Positions 45,384-54,444 are shown, numbered from the stretch's first letter. The stretch is 64,000 nt of DNA from G965230615 sp965230615 (GCA_965230615.1 OZ246012.1:2170001-2234000), one strand, 5' to 3'. Numbers and translations: made by a program. The notes: a model not told the origin generated them from the sequence alone.

Positions 45384-45472
45384 ATACTAAGGCTCAGTAG
45401 GCGGGCCTTAAGGACAACAAAAACTGCGAATAAGCCTTTTGCAATTTACAAAAAATTCGGTTACTTTATATC

Positions 45473-45516
45473 GGGTAAGAGGGAAGAGAGCTGTGCTTCG
45501 GTGCACTTTCTTACCC
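45473..45516. other. Structured hairpin between convergent genes
   Basis: GGGTAAGA (45473-45480) pairs perfectly with TCTTACCC (45509-45516), and a TGTGC-TTCG-GTGCA inner hairpin is enclosed. It lies between the GST gene and the convergent proline-rich gene. It may be a terminator or another structured RNA element. Confidence 0.4.
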
Positions 45517-45552
45517 TCATCTTTATCTTGCCTTATTTGCTACGCAGTCTCA

Positions 45553-46788
45553 CTAGCGATCATAGCGTAAATACTCTAGGAAAAACTTCGACACATGGAT
45601 CGATTGACCGGCACGAATTGTCGCTGTGCGCTGCGGATGATTAGGCCCAGCTGAGCCTGAAGCCTCCAACAAGTCTTCACCGGCCGCGGCACGATCAGCA
45701 AGGCGTAATGCCACACCTGAACCCGCATTTAAATAATAACGGATTAACAAAAATCGCTGACTCACGCCTAGCTGCCGCCAAGCTAATGGGCCACCCACTC
45801 GATCAATCAAGCGTAATTCGATATAGCGTAGCATAGCCGCCAATGCGCGTAAGGCCTCATAACCGTTACGCAACAACCGCACACGACCTGTAAAAACACC
45901 TTTCTCATTCGTGAAAGTACGATAAACCGGCGGTGGCCCTGGGTCGGTTACGATTAAGTTCCCTCTCAACCCTTCAGCACCCGGCACACGCCTGAGCAAG
46001 CGCGGATAAACTGTATTCCAATAATCCAAACCAACTTGCGTGCTGCGCACACCACCTGTCTGTAAATAAAGACTGCGCACATTCTCGGTAAGTGCATTCA
46101 CCGCCAATAAGCCGGGGTTAACACCAAACTCCTGAGACACCTCATGCACGCTGCGCCAAAAGGCAGCGCCATCGGCACCCTCAAAATCATCTTCAAATTC
46201 ATCAAAGCGAAAGCGCCGGGTGCCTGCTTGTATACCGTGCTCGCGCATAATATCTTGCGTGGTCCAATGCCGTATTGGCCGTGGTGGTATACGGTTTTGT
46301 GGTAATTGCGGTGGTGTGTTCGGCCGTTGTGGGCGCGGCCTTGGTGGTTGCGGGCGCGGCGTGGGTAACTGCGGAGACTGCCCAAACGGCGGCGGTTGTT
46401 GCGGTTGCGGGCGCGGCTGCTGCGGTTGTGGTTGCGGTTGTTGTGGCTGCGGCTCGGGCTGTTGTGGCTCATCAATACCGGGATCATCATTTGATGGCGG
46501 TGGCGGCTCGCCTCCGCCAAAATCAGGTTCGCTTGGTTCGGGTTCTGGTGGCTCTTGTTCTGGCGGTTCGGGCTCCGGCGGATCATCAAAGTCATCTGGC
46601 GGACTGCCAAAGTCATCATTACCAAAAGGCCCTTCGCTTATCCCCCCAGCTGGCTCATCACCTGCTTGCTCATCAGGCTCTGCTAACGCATCCTCAAGTT
46701 CACTGAGTTCTCCATCGAGCTCATCCAAATCACTCAGGTCAGTGAACGTGACAGATGAGCCGACTAACAAGCCACTGGGCAAACTCAT
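45553..46788 (-). CDS. Acidic, Pro-rich protein with lysozyme-like C-terminal domain
   Basis: The protein has 411 residues with no signal peptide. Residues 1-60 are acidic, 60-115 are rich in Pro/Glu/Asp, and 115-185 are a Pro/Gln/Arg linker with PQPQQP repeats. The C-terminal 220 residues form a folded domain containing FGVNPGLLAVNALTENVRSLYL, where the Glu could be the catalytic residue of a transglycosylase/lysozyme-like fold, and RYYLNAGSG further on. That family match is only a resemblance. It is the last gene of a four-gene minus-strand operon after two PLD proteins. The long Pro-rich arm suggests a tethered or exported effector. Base composition is richer in G and C than its neighbours. 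Confidence 0.7.
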   Translation of the reverse strand: MSLPSGLLVGSSVTFTDLSDLDELDGELSELEDALAEPDEQAGDEPAGGISEGPFGNDDFGSPPDDFDDPPEPEPPEQEPPEPEPSEPDFGGGEPPPPSNDDPGIDEPQQPEPQPQQPQPQPQQPRPQPQQPPPFGQSPQLPTPRPQPPRPRPQRPNTPPQLPQNRIPPRPIRHWTTQDIMREHGIQAGTRRFRFDEFEDDFEGADGAAFWRSVHEVSQEFGVNPGLLAVNALTENVRSLYLQTGGVRSTQVGLDYWNTVYPRLLRRVPGAEGLRGNLIVTDPGPPPVYRTFTNEKGVFTGRVRLLRNGYEALRALAAMLRYIELRLIDRVGGPLAWRQLGVSQRFLLIRYYLNAGSGVALRLADRAAAGEDLLEASGSAGPNHPQRTATIRAGQSIHVSKFFLEYLRYDR

Positions 46789-46812
46789 AAGATCTCCCTA
46801 GCCTTTTGATAA

Positions 46813-47634
46813 TTAAATTGCCACACCTTGCTGCCACTCCACCATAAATTGTTGCACTTGTTGTATCACCGCATCGGGGGAACGAATCACAACAGAGAGT
46901 TCTTCATTACGAAATAAAGCACCAGCCGTCCAGTTATGACTACCTAAACAGAGTATTTCATGATCAATCATAATCACATTGGCATGTAAGTCACGCCCCT
47001 GCGCCGGATAACGACATGGCACATCAGCGGACTGCAATTTATTAAGGCCTTTAACACCGGTTTTACCACCACCTAATTGGCCTATCAGTAATTTCACCTC
47101 AACACATCGTTGTGCTGCATCGCAGACGCTTTTCACCATGCGGTATAAATCAGACGACGTACCGCCCGCAAAAATGCCGGTACTCACCAGCACTCTTTGT
47201 TGGGCGGTATTGATTAAATGCACTACCGATTGCGCAAAGTCTCTATTCCAAATAAGCGCCTCAATCGTGCCCGCATGCGTGGCCTGCTGTGCAATATCGG
47301 CTAATACTGTTTGGTCTTGCTGCCTTAATGCCAAATGATGAGGGCTAACAGGGCGCGATGGCCGCCAATACGGTTCGCGAGTCAGCTGTTCAGCCATCAC
47401 ACGCAAACCCTCCACCGTCGTCGGGCTTGGTTGATGACAAAATTGCTGTGCATAGCTTTGTGTGCAACTGATAAATTGCTCCCACAACACACTGATATTA
47501 CCCTCAGCCACTGTACAGCCGGTTTCGGCTTTTGTGATGCGGTTAAAGTCAGCATAGCACGCCTGCAAAGTCGCCGTGTCGAGATTATCGTCGGCCAAGT
47601 AAGCGCGAAGTAACTGTACAAGTACCTTATCCAT
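46813..47634 (-). CDS. PLD-like protein with a degenerate HKD motif
   Basis: The start at 47634 (ATG GAT AAG) overlaps the previous stop, so it is translationally coupled; an in-frame ATG three codons earlier is also possible. It has about 273 residues. The first 110 are unknown and helical. The rest is a phospholipase-D-like domain (QRVLVSTGIFAG, then HANVIMID). The HxKx4D catalytic motif has Asn in place of Lys, so this chain may be inactive or a scaffold. GSHN follows as in its partner. PLD enzymes need two HKD halves, so it may pair with the upstream protein. Confidence 0.75.
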   Translation of the reverse strand: MDKVLVQLLRAYLADDNLDTATLQACYADFNRITKAETGCTVAEGNISVLWEQFISCTQSYAQQFCHQPSPTTVEGLRVMAEQLTREPYWRPSRPVSPHHLALRQQDQTVLADIAQQATHAGTIEALIWNRDFAQSVVHLINTAQQRVLVSTGIFAGGTSSDLYRMVKSVCDAAQRCVEVKLLIGQLGGGKTGVKGLNKLQSADVPCRYPAQGRDLHANVIMIDHEILCLGSHNWTAGALFRNEELSVVIRSPDAVIQQVQQFMVEWQQGVAI

Positions 47635-48220
47635 CGTCACCATCACCTGACAACATGGATGCAGGCAGCGCATTAGACCATAAGGCCTCAAAGCGTTGCT
47701 TCAGTGAGGTAATCGTCTGGGTACTGTCGGTAGCGATTGATAACTCACGATTACTGGCAAAGGCCTGCGGCGATAAGTTATGCGAGCCCAACACAGCACT
47801 GGCATCATCAAACAGTGCATATTTTGAATGCAAGACCTGTCGCGACGCGGCTGACGACTCAGCCGATGCAGAACAGTCAGAGGCAACAGCTTGCCAAACA
47901 CGCACCACAACACCGCGCGCAGCTAAAAACTGAATAAAGGCGGCATTCGCGTCAACCGCTAAAGGTCCGGCATATAAAGCGCTTAAAACAATGCGCACCC
48001 GCACACCTCGCCATTGGGCTTGCGCTAAGCTATGCGCTAAATCGCGTATCTCGCGCTGTTGATCTCGGTCGGGCTGTATGTCTGCCAAAAATTGCGCAAT
48101 ACAAATGTCTGTATGCGCCCGGCGTATGCTTGCCCTGAAATAGCTGGCAAAACGACTATCATCGAGCAAAGTAATGTGCTCGGTATTGGTATGATTATTG
48201 GTAACGCAGGTATCAGGCAT
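47627..48220 (-). CDS. Single-HKD PLD-like protein
   Basis: The protein has 197 residues. One complete HxKx4D motif is present (HSKYALFD), followed by LGSHNLSPQAFASNRELSI, the typical PLD turn. It is short: bacterial nuclease-type PLDs (Nuc, BfiI, Zuc) also have one motif per chain and act as dimers. It overlaps the coil-protein gene by eight bases upstream and the next PLD gene by eight bases downstream. Substrate could be DNA or phospholipid; the sequence does not decide. Confidence 0.78.
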   Translation of the reverse strand: MPDTCVTNNHTNTEHITLLDDSRFASYFRASIRRAHTDICIAQFLADIQPDRDQQREIRDLAHSLAQAQWRGVRVRIVLSALYAGPLAVDANAAFIQFLAARGVVVRVWQAVASDCSASAESSAASRQVLHSKYALFDDASAVLGSHNLSPQAFASNRELSIATDSTQTITSLKQRFEALWSNALPASMLSGDGDDG

Positions 48221-48557
48221 GGCGGTGCAACATCGCGTTAATGCGTTTGAGTTTAGCCTGACAATTTAGCCAGGTATTATGCGCGGTATTGCGAAGTAAC
48301 AATAATTCGGTATGTGCGCTGTGCGCACTATCATCATCGGCTGTGGCTTGTGCTGTTAATGTCTGGTCTGATGACTGATCCGATTGCCGGGCCAGTTTTT
48401 GAGCCAGTTTCAGAGCCAATTTCTGAGCCAATTTCTGATCCAAGGCAACCACCTCAGCCGCCGCCGCATAAGCGATCAGCTCAAGACTCTCCCGGTGTTC
48501 ATGCAACCGTGCCAAGCGGTGCTTATAGGCTTGCTGTTTCTGTGTTGTGCTCATCAT
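48213..48557 (-). CDS. Small coiled-coil protein, first gene of the PLD operon
   Basis: The protein has 114 residues, all helical, with a low-complexity central stretch (LAQKLALKLAQKLARQ) and Asp-rich turn. It starts the operon whose next genes are the two PLD proteins and the lysozyme-like protein; the eight-base overlap with the second gene supports that it is real. No family is recognised. Confidence 0.62.
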   Translation of the reverse strand: MMSTTQKQQAYKHRLARLHEHRESLELIAYAAAAEVVALDQKLAQKLALKLAQKLARQSDQSSDQTLTAQATADDDSAHSAHTELLLLRNTAHNTWLNCQAKLKRINAMLHRHA

Positions 48558-48725
48558 TATCAGCCAGTTATTGATATTATATTAGCCGCCCGCAAAACCA
48601 GTGGCGACTTTATATGTGTTTGCTGATGAATATAACACCCTTGCTTTAAATTAAAATAAGGAGTATTGCTTATTTCATTACTCGCAAGCTGTAAAGCTCA
48701 TTCAATAATAACAACAATTTGTGTT

Positions 48726-48917
48726 CTATTTTAATCGCAGCACACCCACCACCACTAACACAGCACCACCGGCCATACCCGCCCAAGCTTCAATGGGAGA
48801 GTCGCCAGTAAAGGCGCGGCTGATTTTTGAGCCAGCGGAGCTATAAACATCATAACCCCATAATGCCAAGGCAACCCCAACAGCAATCAGAATAATGCCA
48901 ATATACTTTTGTTTCAT
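48726..48917 (-). CDS. DUF3185-family small membrane protein
   Basis: The protein has 63 residues with two TM segments (IGIILIAVGVALALWGYDVY and AGMAGGAVLVVVGVLRL) joined by SRAFTGDSPIEAW. This is the full length and conserved loop of DUF3185. Function is unknown. A hairpin terminator lies just upstream of it, belonging to the preceding gene. Confidence 0.88.
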   Translation of the reverse strand: MKQKYIGIILIAVGVALALWGYDVYSSAGSKISRAFTGDSPIEAWAGMAGGAVLVVVGVLRLK

Positions 48918-48947
48918 TGCAGCACCTTTTTATATCAATCAATAAAT

Positions 48948-48968
48948 CGGGCTTATCTTTAAAGCCCG
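48948..48968. terminator. Terminator hairpin
   Basis: CGGGCTT (48948-48954) pairs with AAGCCCG (48962-48968). On plus it is followed by TTGTTTTT. It lies between the DUF4230-like gene end and the DUF3185 start. Confidence 0.68.
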
Positions 48969-48983
48969 GTTGTTTTTCTGAGC

Positions 48984-49643
48984 TTACTTCTTACTAAATT
49001 GCACCTTGATGGTGTAATCTGCTGAATAGCCTAGCTTATTAATAATGTCTTTCACAAAAGAGACAATCGACTTTTCCATTGCCTGATTAATTTTTTTGCG
49101 GTGTTTTTTTAAATACGCCGCCACTTTCTGTGACGAGACATCATCGGTCTTTTGAATTAACTTAATCAGCCTTTTCTCATCATCTACTAAAAATCGGCGG
49201 TCTTTTACATAAGGCAAATACGACTCATTTCTTAATACGCGACTAAAGCGTACTGCCGGCATGGTAAAAATAATCTGCTTGTTTTGCTCATCAATATCCC
49301 AGTCTTCATTATTGGAAAGATCAACATAAAAGATCGCTTCTTCAACCCAATCGACCACAACAGCTGATGAGCCAAGCTTGCCTTCTTTTTTAACCTTTAA
49401 TACCACAGAGTCTCCGGTGACATCTTTAGGCTTATTGATTTTGCAATCATCGAGTACTTTCTTGCCGGTGCATTCAACATAGAACCGAAAGGCTCTCTCG
49501 TAACCAACAAACTTCTTCACATGGGATAGCGCTGGGCGAAAGTCGGGCACTGCTTTACACTGCCTTAGCTCCTCATACACGAAAAACATTCTTCCGGCGA
49601 GCACAGCCGCGACAATTGTTAATACCATGGCAAAATATTTCAT
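48984..49643 (-). CDS. DUF4230-like membrane-anchored protein
   Basis: The ATG at 49643 gives about 219 residues starting MKYFAMVLTIVAAVLAGRMFF, a signal anchor. The longer ORF start at 49811 adds 56 residues with no membrane sense. The rest is mixed alpha/beta with VVVDWVEEAIFYVDLSNN, a KQIIFTMPAV segment and a C-terminal FVKDIINKLGYS, as in DUF4230 proteins. Function is unknown. Confidence 0.8.
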   Translation of the reverse strand: MKYFAMVLTIVAAVLAGRMFFVYEELRQCKAVPDFRPALSHVKKFVGYERAFRFYVECTGKKVLDDCKINKPKDVTGDSVVLKVKKEGKLGSSAVVVDWVEEAIFYVDLSNNEDWDIDEQNKQIIFTMPAVRFSRVLRNESYLPYVKDRRFLVDDEKRLIKLIQKTDDVSSQKVAAYLKKHRKKINQAMEKSIVSFVKDIINKLGYSADYTIKVQFSKK

Positions 49644-49851
49644 AGGATTCCCTTTAGCTCTGTAGCAACCGCGTTGTATCACAAACAAGCTATTCAGATA
49701 GCACACTTGGCTGTGGGTTATCTCTGCATTATATGGCTTAAGCTGCCGGTTTGAAACCACAAATGGCCAGCGGCATGGAATCAAGCAAAATACAGGCATC
49801 CTGCGCGACAACAGCGCAATACCGATAACTCGCCAGCATGCTAGATTACGC

Positions 49852-49886
49852 TAAAAAAAACCAGCTCTCAGAATGAGGCCTGGTTT
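49852..49886 (-). terminator. Terminator after the degraded secreted-protein gene
   Basis: AAACCAG (49858-49864) pairs with CTGGTTT (49880-49886). On the minus strand it is followed by a run of eight T. It lies about 25 bp past the end of the pseudogene and shows that this was once a transcribed gene. Confidence 0.8.
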
Positions 49887-49911
49887 AATAGGCTAATGTA
49901 AAGTGCTTATG

Positions 49912-50630
49912 CTACTGTATGGTCACATTACTGACTGTTACGGTGTTATCCCCCACACCAGTGTCTTTATCATTTGCGATAACAAAACCCATATCGCTAC
50001 CGGTATAATACTGACCGACCGGTATGGAAATTCTTTGCACCGCCCCGTTACCGCTGTAATTAAAATCGCTAATACCCCACGACTGGCTACCGCTCAATTT
50101 AAAAATGCGATTGCGACTGGCATTGCTATCATTATCAAAGCCTACCCCATGGATTTCACCACTACCATTGCTGGCAAAATCAAACGCTACCACGGTATTG
50201 GCATCAACTGTAAAGGTCTGTGTGGTCTGACGTCAAATATTGCTTTGTAAATTCAAGGAACAATCACTGGCATCATAATCAAAGCTTCCTGTGTTGAAGC
50301 CTGAGTAAGCTACTGTACTCTCAAGATTAGCCCTATCTGACGCACAGCCATTTGCTGGTGGCGGAGGCGGTGGATCTGGATCAGGCGGCGGTGGCGCACT
50401 TAAAGTGCTGTACGGTAACTGTTTGAGACGGCACACCCTCATTAGTAAAAATATAAATTCGCGCAAAAAACTTCATAAGTTAAGCGACTATCTAAACCGG
50501 TGATGGTGTAAGTCTCTGCAGTACCAATATCTACACTGTTTAAGTCACCACCAACAACCCGGTAATAAACATTCAGACCCGCGTTACCTGAAAAATCGGC
50601 AGCCAGCAAATGCTGGCTGTTACTTTAACG
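49912..50630 (-). pseudogene. Degraded secreted carbohydrate-binding/FN3 protein, C-terminal remnant
   Basis: Three pieces of one protein are visible on the minus strand. From 50630 an FN3-like end (ETYTITGLDSRLTYEV) is followed by a frame change. A Pro/Asp-rich linker (PPPPDPDPPPPPPANG) and a binding-domain start come after a second frame change. An in-frame TGA at 50233-50235 then interrupts, and the remaining domain (GEIHGVGFDNDSNASRN, then IPVGQYYTGSD) continues in the same frame to 49912. The final domain resembles modules on secreted glycosidases. At least two frameshifts and one stop make it a pseudogene. The 5' catalytic part is missing. Confidence 0.8.
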
Positions 50631-50769
50631 CAATAGTCCCTTAAGGGATATATTTGGCATTGTATTTTCTTTTAAAATAAATCTAAAACGCTTTTAAGAG
50701 GCCTCTCATTAGACCCACAAGCACTAAGCTTTTTTCAATGAAAAGCATTATCAAACAAAGCCAAATAGA

Positions 50770-51336
50770 CTACTTATTAAAAACCTCTTGCAGCTTTTTT
50801 AACTCAGGGTTTTCATCCATTTGCTTGACCACGTTTTGTTGCACAGCAACATTGATTTTTTTCGCGCGCAAACCAAACTGTGATAATAGCTGCATGTTCT
50901 CAGCGGCGGCTTGCTCAAACTCTTTTTTATCTTCAGGCGAAAACTGAGACATATTGGGTTTTTCTGGCACACCTGACGCCAGGCTTTTTGCCAAACTTGA
51001 AAATATTGCCTTGCCGACATTGGTAGCAAAAACCTTTTTCAAAAACGACAGCTCCTCTTTAGAAAACTCGTTTGAGAACTCTTCGATGTAAGCTTTTTCT
51101 GTAATTTCGGCACTGGCCTTAAAAACAGGCTCTATATCTTCGTACTTAAGCGCAGGCTTGCCTTGTTGCTTTCGGAACTCATTGTATTTAGGGACCGAGG
51201 CTTTATAAATCTCACCCGAGCGCAGCAAATTAATCAGCGGCTCAATAACACTGTATGACAGCTCAGCCTTACTGGGTTCTGCCTGCAAACTGCCGATAGA
51301 TAAGAAAGAAAAAACCAAAATATAAAAAAACTTCAT
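50770..51336 (-). CDS. DUF2059-like periplasmic protein
   Basis: The protein has 188 residues with a signal peptide (ILVFSFLSIGSLQAEPSKAE). The mature part is helical, with an EELSFLKKVFATNVGKAIF segment that is like the DUF2059 core, and a C-terminal Gln/Lys-rich helix. Function is unknown. The 388-bp gap to the methyltransferase gene holds no element that I can name. Confidence 0.72.
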   Translation of the reverse strand: MKFFYILVFSFLSIGSLQAEPSKAELSYSVIEPLINLLRSGEIYKASVPKYNEFRKQQGKPALKYEDIEPVFKASAEITEKAYIEEFSNEFSKEELSFLKKVFATNVGKAIFSSLAKSLASGVPEKPNMSQFSPEDKKEFEQAAAENMQLLSQFGLRAKKINVAVQQNVVKQMDENPELKKLQEVFNK

Positions 51337-51724
51337 TGACTGTCACCTTATTAGAATTTATTAGTATTCGCGTTATGCAAAAAGCGCTGTATATTTGATA
51401 TAGCTTGCTATCTTGATACAAAAGCGGTTGTTTTTCAAAGTTTTGCGGCAAAACCAGCTAAAATAAGCCCTTGAAAGCCGTTGAGAACACCCGGAAGCTG
51501 CCACACTCTCACAACACAAGCAAAGGCAGAGTCAACACTACTTTTGCTTTAATTGACAGTCTTACCTATATAGGCATTCAAATAGCGGCTTGTTTTAGAA
51601 CCTTTAAAGCATGAATGTCCCAGATTCCCCAGATTCCTTTATCCCAGAGCCCTTGCCCCCTAAAAACCAAGCCTTTAATTTGTTAGAATAACAATTAGCG
51701 CTATTCATAGCCCGAAAAGCAAAA

Positions 51725-52516
51725 ATGGAGACCATACTTATCAATAAAAGACACAAAATTCAATTCCCGCGGGAAGAATCCCACCATCTCAAACAGGACG
51801 AAGCCTACTTTTATCTCAGCGAGCCAGAAGGCAAGCAACGCAAAATCCGCTTTCACGATTACGACGAAATCTACAAAACCCCCGGTTTATACGAACAGGT
51901 TTTCTACGACCGCCTGAAATGCTCTTCACCCACAAAAGTGACCGAAATTCTTAAATCGGCAGTTGCTCAAAATCAGGAGCACTTTGCTGAGCTGCGTGTC
52001 CTCGATTTGGGGGCGGGTAATGGCATTATGGGAGAATCACTGAAACGTCACGGTGTTTCTCGGTTGATCGGCGCTGATATTATTCCGGAAGCCGAAGCAG
52101 CAACGATGCGTGACCGCCCGGATGTTTATGACGCTTATTATGTCGAAGATTTTTGCAGCTTACATGATGAAACGAGAGAGGACATCGAGTCCTGGTCATT
52201 AAACTGTTTAGTTACCGTCGCTGCATTAGGGTTTGGGGATATTCCTGCTGATGCATTTATTCAGGCATTTAATGTTATCCAAAAGGAAGGTTGGGTAGCG
52301 TTTAACATTAAAGAGAGTTTTCTAGATCATACTGACGAAAGCGGCTTTTCAATGATGATACGCGAGCTTATTTTTTCCAAGTATTTGGATATTTATTACT
52401 TAGAAAGATATAGGCATCGATTATCGATTGAAGGTGAGCCTTTGTATTATTTCGCGCTTGCCGGCCGAAAGAATGCTGATATTCCACAAGCTTTTATCAA
52501 TAAATACTTTGATTGA
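51725..52516 (+). CDS. Class I SAM-dependent methyltransferase
   Basis: The protein has 263 residues. The Rossmann motif I is VLDLGAGNGIMGESL, and GADIIPEAEAATMRDRPDVYDAY is the acidic loop and motif II. The N-terminal 70 residues have no known domain. The substrate is unknown. It lies at the left boundary of the accessory island; the first copy of the dispersed 140-bp repeat lies 140 bp downstream of it. Confidence 0.85.
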   Translation: METILINKRHKIQFPREESHHLKQDEAYFYLSEPEGKQRKIRFHDYDEIYKTPGLYEQVFYDRLKCSSPTKVTEILKSAVAQNQEHFAELRVLDLGAGNGIMGESLKRHGVSRLIGADIIPEAEAATMRDRPDVYDAYYVEDFCSLHDETREDIESWSLNCLVTVAALGFGDIPADAFIQAFNVIQKEGWVAFNIKESFLDHTDESGFSMMIRELIFSKYLDIYYLERYRHRLSIEGEPLYYFALAGRKNADIPQAFINKYFD

Positions 52517-52653
52517 CCTTTTTGTGCGGGTTTTGCTCTTTGGCTTAACTCGCACAATGCTAATCCTGCTTTATCCTTAACATGTTTCACATCGGTCTCT
52601 ACGACAGTAATTCTTATTTCGTGTTGCCCCCCTTTTTAGTCAATATTCATTCG

Positions 52654-52782
52654 GGGCAATTGAGGCCCCCCGTACTCCAACACTAGCAAAACCAATCTAA
52701 GGTTTACTATCGACTAAATATTGATATAAACAGATAGTTAGCTAAACAATGCTAACTTTGTAAGCTACTCTCAAATTACGGG
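52654..52782 (+). repeat. Dispersed island repeat, copy 1 (interrupted by IS110)
   Basis: It begins with the hairpin GGGGC-AATTGAG-GCCCC, then ACTCCAACACTAGCAAAACC, an AT-rich centre and the inverted repeat AGTTAGC-TAAACAAT-GCTAACT, and ends with CTCTCAAATTACGGG. It is nearly identical to copy 2 (56720). The IS subterminal end begins directly after it. The shared tail TGTCCTAGACTAC appears beyond the IS at 54198-54210, so the IS probably interrupted this copy. Confidence 0.85.
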
Positions 52783-54032
52783 TGATGAGATGGACGCTCC
52801 TACCGGCGTCAAAGCGCCAAACTGAGAAGACTCAGTTAACATAAGCATTCAATTAAGTGCTAAAGAGGAGCATCCATCATGACAAATCATACCCGTATCG
52901 CCATTGACTTGGCAAAGTCTATTTTTCAGGTTTGTATTATCAATGGTGACAATACGCAGCTTATGAATAAACGCTTTCGCCGAAATAAACTTATTGAGTT
53001 TATACGACAACAAGCGCCTTGCCGAGTGGCGATGGAAGCCTGCTATTCATCGCATTATTGGGGGCGTGTTTTTACTGAAATGGGGCATCAAGTGGAGCTG
53101 ATACCGGCACAACATGTTAAAGCGTTTTTACACGGGAATAAAAATGATGCCAACGATGCCTTAGCGATTGCCGAAGCGGCTGCTCGTCCGGGCATGATTT
53201 GTGTGCCAGTTAAATCAACGGAGCAGCAAGATGTACTTGCCTTGCATCGTATCCGTGAAAGATCATTGGCAGCTCGCTTAAGGTTAACCAACCAGACACG
53301 AGGTCTACTCAGTGAATATGGTATCACTTTCCCGCAAGGTAATTATGCATTCAGGCTCAAGATAGCCGAGTTAATCGCAGATGAAACATTTGGTCTATCT
53401 ACATTGATAAAAGAGCAACTCCAATGTGCTCAAGAAGAATATCAGCAATACGAAAAACGTTTAGCCCAATTAAAAATCACTATTGAGTCACTGGCTAAAC
53501 AGAACCCATTAACCCAACAACTACTTACGATACCCGGCATCGGCCCTGTGATCGCCACCGCGATGGTTGCCTCAATCGGTAATGGCGCACAGTTTTCTTC
53601 ACCACGTGAGTTTGCGGTATGGCTAGGCTTAACGCCTAAGCAGTATGCCAGTGGGCATAAAAATATACAGTCAGGTATTACCAAACGCGGTGATCGATAC
53701 TTACGAAAGCAGTTAGTGCATGGCGCAAGGGCTGCTTTGCGCTGGACAAGAAAGCGGGATGATGCCTTTAGCCATTGGGCTAATCAGCTGGTCGCAAGAC
53801 GAGGTTACAACAAAGCCTGTGTGGCATTAGCGCATAAACTGGCGCGGTATTGCTGGATATTATTATCACGCAATGAAGCCTTTCGTATACCCGTTTAATA
53901 ACGCGTTAATCCAATAAGCAAGCGTCTTAACATGATGAAATAAACGGTTACTCCGCCCTGGCTTAAGTCTGACTGGGACATGGTCAATCAGACCGAGCGG
54001 GTGTTGTAGACAGTCAGGTGCGGATCTCATCA
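52783..54032 (+). mobile_element. IS110-family insertion sequence (IS1111-like)
   Basis: One transposase gene is flanked by short inverted ends: TGATGAGAT at 52783-52791 and its complement ATCTCATCA at 54024-54032. Subterminal inverted repeats occur in the IS1111 subgroup, whereas classical IS110 elements lack them. No target duplication is obvious. The left end abuts copy 1 of the dispersed repeat, and members of this family are known to prefer structured targets such as attC sites and REP sequences. Exact ends are estimated. Confidence 0.82.
52879..53898 (+). CDS. IS110/IS1111-family transposase
   Basis: The protein has 339 residues. The N-terminal DEDD RuvC-like domain has IAIDLAKSIFQVCI (Asp10), a VAMEACYSSHYWG glutamate motif and NKNDANDALAIAEA aspartates. 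The C-terminal Tnp_20 domain has LTIPGIGPVIATAMVA, FAVWLGLTPKQYASG and SGITKRGDRYLRKQL, with the conserved Ser. It appears intact, with GAGGAG-like ribosome bases before the ATG. Confidence 0.96.
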   Translation: MTNHTRIAIDLAKSIFQVCIINGDNTQLMNKRFRRNKLIEFIRQQAPCRVAMEACYSSHYWGRVFTEMGHQVELIPAQHVKAFLHGNKNDANDALAIAEAAARPGMICVPVKSTEQQDVLALHRIRERSLAARLRLTNQTRGLLSEYGITFPQGNYAFRLKIAELIADETFGLSTLIKEQLQCAQEEYQQYEKRLAQLKITIESLAKQNPLTQQLLTIPGIGPVIATAMVASIGNGAQFSSPREFAVWLGLTPKQYASGHKNIQSGITKRGDRYLRKQLVHGARAALRWTRKRDDAFSHWANQLVARRGYNKACVALAHKLARYCWILLSRNEAFRIPV

Positions 54033-54133
54033 GGGGCTGAAGCAAAGCGCTTCACTATAGAGCCCGAATATATGTCTGTACGATTGCTATTAACCGTGAT
54101 TGTTAAAGTAAGCTTATTGGAAAAATAGGGGGT

Positions 54134-54166
54134 AAAAGCAGCAAGCCTTGCGGCTTGCCGGCTTTT
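54134..54166 (+). terminator. Hairpin terminator beyond the IS right end
   Basis: AAAAGCAGCAAGCC pairs with GGCTTGCCGGCTTTT around a TTGC loop, with one bulged base. An AT-rich flank follows. It lies about 100 bp past the IS end. The short ORF across it (54148-54366) is not convincing. Confidence 0.65.
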
Positions 54167-54184
54167 ATCGGATTGACATTAATT

Positions 54185-54269
54185 GGGCGTCCATATATGT
54201 CCTAGACTACGACTACTGTGACTACTGTCACTTACATTATGAGAAGCTCTTTTTCAGGACAGACATATA
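54185..54269. repeat. REP-like palindromic motifs
   Basis: GGGCGTCCATATATGTCC (from 54185) and TTTTTCAGGACAGACATATA (54250-54269) are partial palindromes around GGACA/TGTCC. The second matches TTTTCAGGACAGGCATAT at 61606-61624 in nearly all positions. Such GGACAGxCATAT palindromes resemble REP elements mobilised by tyrosine-type REP transposases; none is encoded here. No gene is recognised between 53899 and 54444. Confidence 0.5.
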
Positions 54270-54444
54270 CCTGCTAAAAGATGGCTCAACAATACACAAA
54301 GCAAATGCTGTGTTGCTACGTAATGATGAACAAGTTACTGCAGTCGTTAAGACGCATATAAAATAAGTAATCTCGACGGGAAGTGAGACATAGACGCTCA
54401 CTTCTCCATCTAAGTTAAACGGAAAAAAGTATTTTTATCGGATT

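Noticed and set aside
46220..46801. Gly/Cys-rich plus-strand ORF opposite the proline-rich gene
   Set aside because: It mirrors the Pro/Gln-rich codons of the minus-strand gene; the operon, overlaps and start signals support the minus strand.
54148..54366. 72-aa ORF across the terminator and REP-like motifs
   Set aside because: It consists of hairpin and repeat sequence, with no ribosome site or recognisable protein pattern.
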